DNA of 6,958 nt from Oscillospiraceae bacterium (GCA_021199595.1 JAJQHT010000086.1:1-6958), one strand, 5' to 3'. Shown: positions 1 to 6,392, counted from the first letter of the stretch. Made by a program: numbers and translations. The notes: generated by a model from the sequence alone, not told the origin.

Positions 1-167
1 CCCTTGCCGACCTGCTTGTCATAGGCGGCGCCGATCTTGGCGACGGCAGCGGCGACCTTCTCGCCGTTGCGGCCCCAGAGAATGACGTCATAGCCGCAGG
101 CGGCGGCGTGCTGGGTGATGCTGGAGCCCATGGAACCCTGGCCCAGAATGGCAACTTTCTTGATCAT
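1..167 (-). CDS. hbd: 3-hydroxybutyryl-CoA dehydrogenase, N-terminal 55 residues (partial, runs off left edge)
   Basis: Interconverts 3-hydroxyacyl-CoA (typically 3-hydroxybutyryl-CoA) and 3-ketoacyl-CoA with NAD(P) in the cytoplasm, in the butyrate/crotonyl-CoA node. The visible 55 residues begin MIKKVAILGQGSMG, with the dinucleotide-binding GxGxMG at residues 9-14, and continue through beta-2 into the AYDKQVGK segment characteristic of this family. The end of beta-2 reads ILWGRN, where NAD-dependent members have an Asp. From memory, the NADP-dependent Clostridium kluyveri enzyme has RGRT there, so NADP use is likely (inference). The start is fixed by a perfect AGGAGG (178-183) ten bases upstream. 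It is the last visible gene of the minus-strand operon and follows the crotonase after 85 bases, which fits consecutive steps of a pathway. The C-terminal part lies outside the window, so completeness cannot be judged. Confidence 0.88.
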   Translation of the reverse strand, partial: MIKKVAILGQGSMGSSITQHAAACGYDVILWGRNGEKVAAAVAKIGAAYDKQVGK

Positions 168-252
168 TGGTGGATTTCCTCCTGTTATAATGATATTTTT
201 ATAAACTAAAAGTTTAATAAACGGAAGTGAGAAGTCCTTAGACTTTTTTGAT

Positions 253-1176
253 TCAGTTGTTGGTATATACCGGTGCGCGGCCCTGGGAGAAAGCGGTCAT
301 GCCCTCACGCTGGTCGTGGGTGTCGAACAGCAGAGAGAACTCGGTGGTCTCCCGGAGCTTGGCCTGCTGGGCATTGATGTTGGCGGCGTCGCCTACTACC
401 TTCTTCACCGCGGCTAGGGCGCAGGCGGGCTTTTCAATCAGAGAGGCGGCCAGAGCCTTGGCCTTGGCCATCATGGCGTCATATTCCGCCTGAGAAGCGG
501 CGGCCTCCGCTGTCTTGCTAGCGGCCTTGGCGTTCTCAATGGCTTCGGGATTGCCGGACTGCTTGGCGGCCTTCACGGCCTTTTTGGCCTCAGCAGCGGC
601 GGCGTCCAGCGCCTCATCGCCGGTGACGTACCAGTTCAGCAGACCCAGGCGATAGGCCTCCTGGCCGGGAATCTTGTCGGTGAACATGGCAAGCTCCTTG
701 GCCTTGGAGGGGCCGACGATGTGGCAGGCCCGAATCATGCCGTTGGCGCCGGGGACGATGCCCAGCCCCACCTCCGGGAAGGAGACCAGGGTGCGGGAGC
801 CGCCCACGCGGAAATCGCAGGCCAGGGCCAGCTCAAAGCCGCCGCCGAAGGCGAAGCCGCCCACCACAGCGATGGTGGGGATAGCCATGTTTTCCAGCAG
901 CTCGTTGATGTCCTTGGCAAGCTGGCAGATGTCCCGCGCTGTGCGGGGGTTGACCTCCATCATTTCCTTCAAATCTGCACCGGCGGCGAAGGCGCGGGCG
1001 GAGCCGGTGACGATCAGCACCCGGGCGGTCTTGTCGCTCAAAACCTCCTGGATGGCGGCCATGATGTCCCGGTTGATCTCGCCGCTCAGGGCGTTCAGGG
1101 CCTTGGGGCGGTGAAGCTGCAAAACGGCAATGCCGTCCTCGCAGTCGTAGATGACATTTTCATATTCGATGTGCAT
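253..1176 (-). CDS. Enoyl-CoA hydratase/isomerase (crotonase family) with alanine-rich insert
   Basis: A 307-residue crotonase-fold protein, probably hydrating crotonyl-CoA or a related enoyl-CoA to the 3-hydroxyacyl-CoA used by the following dehydrogenase gene. The oxyanion-hole segments are visible as AFAAGADLKEM (62-72) and FGGGFELALACD (110-121). Both catalytic glutamates of the rat hydratase (Glu144 and Glu164) have counterparts, E115 in GGGFEL and E135 in FPEVGLGIVPGANG, which supports hydratase activity rather than a pure isomerase. The usual length is about 260 residues. The excess of about 45 lies between the NWYVTGDEALD segment and the ALAASLIEKP segment, roughly residues 195-240, and is rich in Ala, Lys and Glu with a central SGNPEA turn, so it looks like a helical hairpin. 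The ATG at 1176 has an AGGAAGG about 11 bases upstream. It lies 79 bases downstream of an SDR gene and 85 bases before hbd. The family is certain; the exact substrate is not. Confidence 0.92.
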   Translation of the reverse strand: MHIEYENVIYDCEDGIAVLQLHRPKALNALSGEINRDIMAAIQEVLSDKTARVLIVTGSARAFAAGADLKEMMEVNPRTARDICQLAKDINELLENMAIPTIAVVGGFAFGGGFELALACDFRVGGSRTLVSFPEVGLGIVPGANGMIRACHIVGPSKAKELAMFTDKIPGQEAYRLGLLNWYVTGDEALDAAAAEAKKAVKAAKQSGNPEAIENAKAASKTAEAAASQAEYDAMMAKAKALAASLIEKPACALAAVKKVVGDAANINAQQAKLRETTEFSLLFDTHDQREGMTAFSQGRAPVYTNN

Positions 1177-1215
1177 TGGTTTCTCATCCTTCCTGATATT
1201 GGGCTATGGGCGGCG

Positions 1216-1243
1216 CTGGAACCGGCGCGGTCACCGGTTCCAG
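1216..1243 (-). other. Intercistronic stem-loop, 10-bp perfect stem
   Basis: CTGGAACCGG (1216-1225) and CCGGTTCCAG (1234-1243) form a perfect 10-base-pair stem with an 8-base loop in the 79-base gap between the SDR at 1256-2113 and the crotonase. No run of T follows on the minus strand, so it is not a canonical intrinsic terminator. It could stop 3' exonucleases, mark an RNA processing site, or be a Rho- or NusA-dependent attenuator (inference). Confidence 0.7.
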
Positions 1244-1255
1244 GCTTAATGGAAA

Positions 1256-2113
1256 TTATTCCGCGGGGATGGACTGGCCGCCGTCGCAGAGGATGTAGGT
1301 GCCGGTCATATAGCCAAAGCTGTCCGAGCACATGGCCAGGACGGGGCCGGCGATCTCCTCGATGGTGCCAAGGCGGCGCACAGAGGTGGCCTTGGACTGC
1401 TGACGGTAGTAGTCGGTCTGGTTGCCGTTCTCGTCGATGAAGAATTTCTCATTCAGCGGGGTGACGACATAACCGGGGCAGATGCAGTTGCAGGTGATGT
1501 TCTCGCGGCCAAAGTTGTTCGCCATGGTGCGGGCCAGGGACAGGCACCCGGCCTTGGAAGCGCCGTAGGCCACCACGCCCTTGCCGCCAATCAGGCCGCC
1601 CACGGAGGCGGTGATGATGATGCGGCCGCCCTTCTTGCCGTTGGTGGCGTTCTGCTTGATCATCTGACGGGCAGCGGCCTGGCAGAACATGAAGGTGCCG
1701 GTCAGGTTGGTGGCGATGACCTTCTCAAAGTCCGCCGCCGTGTACTCGGGCCGGCCTTCGCGGGTCTCCACGATCAGGGCGGTGGGGCCGGAAACACCGG
1801 CGTTGTTGATGAGGATATTCAGTTCCCCAAACTCCTTCACGGTCTCGTCAATCACCATCTGAATCTGATCCTGGCGGGAGGAGTCGGCGGGGATGCCATA
1901 GGCTCTGCCGCCCTTGCAGTAGTTCTCGTTCAGGTCGGCCACAGCGTCCTCCACCTTGGCGGCGGTACGGGCGGTGATGACCACGTTGCAGCCGTAAGCG
2001 GCCAGGGCGCAGGCCATGCCGAAGCCCAGACCCTGCGTGCCGCCGGTGATGATGGCGGTCTTGCCGGTCAGGTCAAAGGAAGGGATGCCCATTTTGCGGT
2101 TCATATGTGCCAT
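1256..2113 (-). CDS. SDR family NAD(P)-dependent oxidoreductase (SDR1)
   Basis: Classical short-chain dehydrogenase/reductase of 285 residues, interconverting a carbonyl and a secondary alcohol. Motifs are complete: cofactor glycine-rich TGGTQGLG (23-30), NNAG (103-106), catalytic tetrad Asn in NLTG (N136), Ser170, and YGASK (Y183, K187), then PG (213-214), which is typical of FabG-like members. Beta-2 ends VVITARTAAK, with Arg50 and no Asp, favouring NADP(H) (inference). Three in-frame ATGs lie at the start (residues 1, 4 and 8). The first is preferred because AAGGAG lies nine bases upstream of it, while the others are too far away. The gene sits between the second dehydratase and the crotonase, suggesting it makes or consumes a hydroxy or 3-hydroxyacyl intermediate of the same pathway. 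It may equally be a 3-ketoacyl reductase. The substrate cannot be read from sequence. Confidence 0.9.
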   Translation of the reverse strand: MAHMNRKMGIPSFDLTGKTAIITGGTQGLGFGMACALAAYGCNVVITARTAAKVEDAVADLNENYCKGGRAYGIPADSSRQDQIQMVIDETVKEFGELNILINNAGVSGPTALIVETREGRPEYTAADFEKVIATNLTGTFMFCQAAARQMIKQNATNGKKGGRIIITASVGGLIGGKGVVAYGASKAGCLSLARTMANNFGRENITCNCICPGYVVTPLNEKFFIDENGNQTDYYRQQSKATSVRRLGTIEEIAGPVLAMCSDSFGYMTGTYILCDGGQSIPAE

Positions 2114-2153
2114 ATGCGTTATCTCCTTATGTCTTACGTCAAAACTTCATATA

Positions 2154-2175
2154 GGAGGGGACAAGCGTCCCCTCC
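2154..2175 (-). other. Intercistronic stem-loop, 9-bp GC-rich stem with 4-base loop
   Basis: GGAGGGGAC (2154-2162), loop AAGC, GTCCCCTCC (2167-2175): a perfect, mostly G-C hairpin starting about 10 bases beyond the stop codon of the second dehydratase and ending 40 bases before the SDR1 start. On the minus strand it is followed by TATATGAAGTTTT rather than an uninterrupted T-tract. It could be a weak or leaky terminator or a 3'-end stabiliser, letting the dehydratase transcripts outnumber the downstream genes. Short TTTTGAC repeats lie on both sides (complement of 2138-2144 and 2178-2184). Confidence 0.75.
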
Positions 2176-2184
2176 CGGTCAAAA

Positions 2185-3819
2185 TTATTTCGCTTTCTTG
2201 GTGGCGTCGAAGCGGGCCAGCATGGCGCGAGGCGTGGCGGTGTGAGCGCTGCGCTCGTACCGGGGGCATTCCTCGTAGCCGGGCAGACCGGCCAGATATT
2301 TGGCGATCTTCTTCAGTTCCTCCAGGTCGTAGCGGCTCATCAGAGTGATCTCCTCCATCAGGGGGGAGCCGCCGCCGTGAACGCCGGCCACTGCCTGGGC
2401 ACCCTCGAAGGCGTCGCAGAGCTTGGTCTCCATCATGCGCATGACGCGATGGGTGTCCTCCGCGGAATAGGCGGGGTTGCGGACGATGTATTTGCTGCAC
2501 AGCTCGCCCACATTGTCCTCTTCCATGTAGAAGTTCTCCTCGGTAGGCAGGGAGGCGCACACGCCGCCGCACAGATCGGCCAGGATCTCGTACTCGTGAT
2601 AGATGTTGTGGCCAGCCAGACGACGACCGGCGTTGGTGAGGATCTCATCGGGAACCCACTGGCCGGAGGGGAACTGCACAGCATGGTGGGCGGAAGCCTC
2701 ACCGGCGGCGAACACCAGCTCAGCGGTCTGGATGATGTCACAGATCTTGGAGCGGACGTGGGACTCCTTGGCGATGTCGTTCACATCGGCCACCAGAGCA
2801 GCCTGGGAGGCGATGACCTCGGACACGGCGGTCTTGCAGCCGGTGTAGGAGTGACGATGATAGTGGGCGAACATCAGCGCGAGGTAACCGGCATAGCGGC
2901 ATACGCCCTCGTTGTCGCGACCGCACATGAACACACGCTCATAGGGGACGAACACGTCGTCGAAAATGGTCAAAGACTCCACGTCGCCGATATGCGCCCA
3001 GGGGGCGTCGATGTGCTTACGCTTGTGGTGCTGACCGGGCAGAGCCATCAGCTTGATGCCCTCCCAGTCGGCGGGCAGGGCGAAAGCCACCGCGTAGTCG
3101 GAATCCTCCTGATTCATGAACTTGGTGGGCAGAGCGATGATCTCGTCCACATAAGGAGCGCAGGAGTTGCAGATTTTCGCGCCACGGACGATAATGCCCT
3201 TGCAGGGCTTGCCGTCGATGCCGATGCCGTCCACATTGGTGTCCACCACGTGGAAGAACTGGTCGGGGTCAGGCTGCTGATGGGCGCGCTTATACTTGGG
3301 GTTACGGGAACCCTTCACGTCGGTCTGGGCGCAGTTGCAGATGAGGTCGTTCTTCTGGCAGTAGGCGATATATTTCAGCAGACGCTGATGATATTCGGTG
3401 CCGCAGGCCTCGTCGCAGTCGTAGGTGACGGAGTACAGGGCGTTCATGGCGTCGGTGCCCATGCAGCGCTGCATACAGCCGCCGACACGGTGGCAGATAA
3501 GGCGGGTCATGAGCTGCTTTTTCAGCAGATCCTCCTGGGTGCCGTGGATGTGGGTGCAGCGGTTGACGATAGCGCCCTCCATGCCGGGGATGTTGGACTC
3601 GGCCAGGCACACGTCCGCATAGCGGGGGTCGTTTGCAGTGTCATAGCACTGCTTCATGACGTAGGTGCCGCCCACAATCCAGTCGGCCAGGTCGCGCTCT
3701 GCGCCCTCCTTGCCGTTGGAACGGTCAACCTTTTTGCCGTGAAGGTATACGTTGGGCTTCATCTTCAGCAGACGGGCCTTGTACTGTTCGTAGGTGCCGA
3801 CATAATTTTTTGCAGACAT
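2185..3819 (-). CDS. 4-hydroxybutyryl-CoA dehydratase-like [4Fe-4S]/FAD protein, downstream copy
   Basis: A 544-residue member of the HpaB/AbfD flavoprotein family. By comparison with the recalled Clostridium aminobutyricum AbfD sequence (490 residues), the iron-sulfur ligands Cys99, Cys103, His292 and Cys299 correspond to C115 and C119 (GGCMQRCMG) and H321 and C328 (HRHSYTGCK). Tyr296, Lys300 and Glu257 correspond to Y325, K329 and E281 (ESLTIFDDVF). This points to a radical dehydratase of a hydroxyacyl-CoA, not an oxygen-dependent monooxygenase. AbfD Glu455, just before HGAGSP, is replaced by Ala (A478 before HGGGSP), so substrate or mechanism may differ. There are also about 13 extra residues near 195-207, a C-terminal extension of about 32 residues (from 513) ending in a Lys-rich tail, and 23 cysteines. 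The start has AGGAG nine bases upstream. The gene follows its near-identical copy by 51 AT-rich bases. Family assignment is strong; the exact reaction is open. Confidence 0.88.
   Translation of the reverse strand: MSAKNYVGTYEQYKARLLKMKPNVYLHGKKVDRSNGKEGAERDLADWIVGGTYVMKQCYDTANDPRYADVCLAESNIPGMEGAIVNRCTHIHGTQEDLLKKQLMTRLICHRVGGCMQRCMGTDAMNALYSVTYDCDEACGTEYHQRLLKYIAYCQKNDLICNCAQTDVKGSRNPKYKRAHQQPDPDQFFHVVDTNVDGIGIDGKPCKGIIVRGAKICNSCAPYVDEIIALPTKFMNQEDSDYAVAFALPADWEGIKLMALPGQHHKRKHIDAPWAHIGDVESLTIFDDVFVPYERVFMCGRDNEGVCRYAGYLALMFAHYHRHSYTGCKTAVSEVIASQAALVADVNDIAKESHVRSKICDIIQTAELVFAAGEASAHHAVQFPSGQWVPDEILTNAGRRLAGHNIYHEYEILADLCGGVCASLPTEENFYMEEDNVGELCSKYIVRNPAYSAEDTHRVMRMMETKLCDAFEGAQAVAGVHGGGSPLMEEITLMSRYDLEELKKIAKYLAGLPGYEECPRYERSAHTATPRAMLARFDATKKAK
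2215..3809 (-). repeat. Direct repeat unit 1 (1,595 bases, identical to 3910-5504)
   Basis: This tract matches 3910-5504 base for base at an offset of 1,695 (compared line by line). It covers almost the whole dehydratase coding sequence but stops inside it at both ends. The final codons and the intergenic DNA on either side are unrelated between copies. No transposase, terminal inverted repeat or target duplication is visible around it. Confidence 0.95.
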
Positions 3820-3870
3820 TGTATTTCTCTCCTAAAAATATAAAATTAAATAAATTGGTACGCGAATGAA

Positions 3871-5511
3871 TTATTTTTTGGCGGCGCTGGCCTTGGCCGC
3901 ATCAAACCTGGCCAGCATGGCGCGAGGCGTGGCGGTGTGAGCGCTGCGCTCGTACCGGGGGCATTCCTCGTAGCCGGGCAGACCGGCCAGATATTTGGCG
4001 ATCTTCTTCAGTTCCTCCAGGTCGTAGCGGCTCATCAGAGTGATCTCCTCCATCAGGGGGGAGCCGCCGCCGTGAACGCCGGCCACTGCCTGGGCACCCT
4101 CGAAGGCGTCGCAGAGCTTGGTCTCCATCATGCGCATGACGCGATGGGTGTCCTCCGCGGAATAGGCGGGGTTGCGGACGATGTATTTGCTGCACAGCTC
4201 GCCCACATTGTCCTCTTCCATGTAGAAGTTCTCCTCGGTAGGCAGGGAGGCGCACACGCCGCCGCACAGATCGGCCAGGATCTCGTACTCGTGATAGATG
4301 TTGTGGCCAGCCAGACGACGACCGGCGTTGGTGAGGATCTCATCGGGAACCCACTGGCCGGAGGGGAACTGCACAGCATGGTGGGCGGAAGCCTCACCGG
4401 CGGCGAACACCAGCTCAGCGGTCTGGATGATGTCACAGATCTTGGAGCGGACGTGGGACTCCTTGGCGATGTCGTTCACATCGGCCACCAGAGCAGCCTG
4501 GGAGGCGATGACCTCGGACACGGCGGTCTTGCAGCCGGTGTAGGAGTGACGATGATAGTGGGCGAACATCAGCGCGAGGTAACCGGCATAGCGGCATACG
4601 CCCTCGTTGTCGCGACCGCACATGAACACACGCTCATAGGGGACGAACACGTCGTCGAAAATGGTCAAAGACTCCACGTCGCCGATATGCGCCCAGGGGG
4701 CGTCGATGTGCTTACGCTTGTGGTGCTGACCGGGCAGAGCCATCAGCTTGATGCCCTCCCAGTCGGCGGGCAGGGCGAAAGCCACCGCGTAGTCGGAATC
4801 CTCCTGATTCATGAACTTGGTGGGCAGAGCGATGATCTCGTCCACATAAGGAGCGCAGGAGTTGCAGATTTTCGCGCCACGGACGATAATGCCCTTGCAG
4901 GGCTTGCCGTCGATGCCGATGCCGTCCACATTGGTGTCCACCACGTGGAAGAACTGGTCGGGGTCAGGCTGCTGATGGGCGCGCTTATACTTGGGGTTAC
5001 GGGAACCCTTCACGTCGGTCTGGGCGCAGTTGCAGATGAGGTCGTTCTTCTGGCAGTAGGCGATATATTTCAGCAGACGCTGATGATATTCGGTGCCGCA
5101 GGCCTCGTCGCAGTCGTAGGTGACGGAGTACAGGGCGTTCATGGCGTCGGTGCCCATGCAGCGCTGCATACAGCCGCCGACACGGTGGCAGATAAGGCGG
5201 GTCATGAGCTGCTTTTTCAGCAGATCCTCCTGGGTGCCGTGGATGTGGGTGCAGCGGTTGACGATAGCGCCCTCCATGCCGGGGATGTTGGACTCGGCCA
5301 GGCACACGTCCGCATAGCGGGGGTCGTTTGCAGTGTCATAGCACTGCTTCATGACGTAGGTGCCGCCCACAATCCAGTCGGCCAGGTCGCGCTCTGCGCC
5401 CTCCTTGCCGTTGGAACGGTCAACCTTTTTGCCGTGAAGGTATACGTTGGGCTTCATCTTCAGCAGACGGGCCTTGTACTGTTCGTAGGTGCCGACATAA
5501 TTTTCAGACAT
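3871..5511 (-). CDS. 4-hydroxybutyryl-CoA dehydratase-like [4Fe-4S]/FAD protein, upstream copy
   Basis: A 546-residue paralogue of the gene at 2185-3819, differing in protein sequence only at the ends: MSENYV instead of MSAKNYV at the N-terminus, and a tail AAKASAAKK instead of ATKKAK. Active-site residues are therefore the same, shifted by one: cluster ligands C114, C118, H320 and C327, with Y324, K328 and E280, and Ala477 where AbfD has Glu455. AbfD-type enzymes are homotetramers that remove water from 4-hydroxybutyryl-CoA through a ketyl radical and are oxygen-sensitive; whether this one uses that substrate is not known. The start is decided by a perfect AGGAGG (5520-5525) eight bases upstream, stronger than that of the second copy, so this copy may be the better translated one. 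It follows SDR2 by 84 bases. Two identical subunits may simply raise dosage; mixed tetramers are also possible. Confidence 0.88.
   Translation of the reverse strand: MSENYVGTYEQYKARLLKMKPNVYLHGKKVDRSNGKEGAERDLADWIVGGTYVMKQCYDTANDPRYADVCLAESNIPGMEGAIVNRCTHIHGTQEDLLKKQLMTRLICHRVGGCMQRCMGTDAMNALYSVTYDCDEACGTEYHQRLLKYIAYCQKNDLICNCAQTDVKGSRNPKYKRAHQQPDPDQFFHVVDTNVDGIGIDGKPCKGIIVRGAKICNSCAPYVDEIIALPTKFMNQEDSDYAVAFALPADWEGIKLMALPGQHHKRKHIDAPWAHIGDVESLTIFDDVFVPYERVFMCGRDNEGVCRYAGYLALMFAHYHRHSYTGCKTAVSEVIASQAALVADVNDIAKESHVRSKICDIIQTAELVFAAGEASAHHAVQFPSGQWVPDEILTNAGRRLAGHNIYHEYEILADLCGGVCASLPTEENFYMEEDNVGELCSKYIVRNPAYSAEDTHRVMRMMETKLCDAFEGAQAVAGVHGGGSPLMEEITLMSRYDLEELKKIAKYLAGLPGYEECPRYERSAHTATPRAMLARFDAAKASAAKK
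3910..5504 (-). repeat. Direct repeat unit 2 (1,595 bases, identical to 2215-3809)
   Basis: Second member of the perfect tandem direct repeat. At its left edge the conserved residues Arg-Phe-Asp-Ala use AGG, TTT, GAT and GCG here but CGC, TTC, GAC and GCC in the other copy, so identity ends abruptly. At its right edge a 3-base indel near codon 3 and then unrelated upstream DNA end the match. Confidence 0.95.
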
Positions 5512-5595
5512 AAGACGTTCCTCCTGAAATAAGCGTTAATGGGATGCAGAATTTATATAGGGTGTTTGAAAAGTCAAATGAGAGGGATGTCCTTT

Positions 5596-6375
5596 TTAGT
5601 TGATGGTCATGCCGCCATCCACAGGAATCAGCACGCCGGTGACGTAGCCCGCAGCGGGGGAGGCCAGGAAGGCGATAACGGAGGCGATCTCTTCCGGCTG
5701 GGCGTAGCGGCGCACGGAGATCATCTTGGTAACGGCGGCCACGTTCTTTTCGTCGGCCATCACGTCCTTGGTCATGTCGGTCAGCACATAGCCGGGGGCC
5801 ACGGAGTTGCACAGAATGCCGAAGCGGGCCAGCTCGTTTGCCATGATGCGGGTCAGATGGGCCACGGCGGCCTTGCAGGAGCCGTAAACCGTGTCGCCGA
5901 TGGGAGCTTTGATGCCGGCGGCGGAAGCAAGGTTAATGATGCGGTAGGGGTTCTCCGCGCCCTCGCGGCCCTGCTCCTTCATCTGACGGGCGGCGAGCTG
6001 GCTCATGAAATACAGGCCCTTCAAATCCGCGTCCACGTAGTTGTCGAAATACTGCTCGTCCATGTCGATCATCTTCTTGGGCTGACCGCCGAGACCGGCG
6101 TTGTTCACAAGGATGTCGATGCGGCCAAAGCGCTCCACCGTTTTGGCAATCAGTTTCTCGCGATCCTCGGCCTTCGTCACCTCGCAGGCGACGCCGAGCG
6201 CGGTGATGCCCTGGCCCTCCAGCTCCTGCGCGGCCTTGTCGCAGGCGTCCTGCTTGCGGCCGGTGATGACCACGGAAGCGCCCAGCTTGCCCATCTCCAC
6301 GGCGATGGCGTGGCCAATGCCTCGGGTGGAGCCGGTGATGACGGCTACCTTGCCGGTCAAATCATAAGTAGACAT
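5596..6375 (-). CDS. SDR family NAD(P)-dependent oxidoreductase (SDR2), first gene of the operon
   Basis: Classical SDR of 259 residues starting MSTYDLTGKVAVITG. Motifs: TGSTRGIG (14-21), Arg40 after beta-2 in ITGRK (suggesting NADP(H)), NNAG (91-94), Ser151, YGSCK (Y164, K168), and PG (194-195). The tetrad Asn, normally in an NLxG motif, is Asp117 here (DADLKG), an atypical but not necessarily inactivating change. The frame is open to a TTG at 6396, but that codon lies upstream of the ribosome binding site. AGAGG (6386-6390) is ten bases before the ATG at 6375, so that ATG is the start. It is the promoter-proximal gene, ahead of the two dehydratases, consistent with producing or removing the hydroxy group the dehydratase acts on. 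It is distinct in sequence from SDR1. Substrate unknown. Confidence 0.9.
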   Translation of the reverse strand: MSTYDLTGKVAVITGSTRGIGHAIAVEMGKLGASVVITGRKQDACDKAAQELEGQGITALGVACEVTKAEDREKLIAKTVERFGRIDILVNNAGLGGQPKKMIDMDEQYFDNYVDADLKGLYFMSQLAARQMKEQGREGAENPYRIINLASAAGIKAPIGDTVYGSCKAAVAHLTRIMANELARFGILCNSVAPGYVLTDMTKDVMADEKNVAAVTKMISVRRYAQPEEIASVIAFLASPAAGYVTGVLIPVDGGMTIN

Positions 6376-6385
6376 GATATATGTA

Positions 6386-6390
6386 CCTCT
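6386..6390 (-). promoter_or_regulatory. Ribosome binding site deciding the SDR2 start
   Basis: AGAGG on the minus strand, ten bases before the ATG at 6375. It lies inside the longer open frame beginning with TTG at 6396, so it rules that upstream codon out as the start. Confidence 0.75.
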
Positions 6391-6392
6391 TT

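Noticed and set aside
202..216. AT-rich palindrome TAAACT-AAA-AGTTTA upstream of hbd
   Set aside because: Short arms in an AT-rich gap, no paired -35/-10 found around it, and no T-tract in terminator position. Chance is a sufficient explanation.
2185..5511. Annotation as 4-hydroxyphenylacetate 3-monooxygenase
   Set aside because: Same fold family, but the oxygenases lack the cysteine/histidine iron-sulfur ligands clearly present here. The CoA-ester gene context also fits a dehydratase.
2242..5532. Two long plus-strand open frames (about 530 residues each) antisense to the dehydratases
   Set aside because: They are codon-bias shadows: low-complexity Val/Gly/Ala/His composition, no recognisable domain, no convincing ribosome binding site, and identical in both repeats only because the DNA is identical.
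2138..5560. Insertion sequence or transposon origin of the tandem repeat
   Set aside because: No transposase, terminal inverted repeats or target-site duplication are visible. Repeat edges fall inside the coding sequence.
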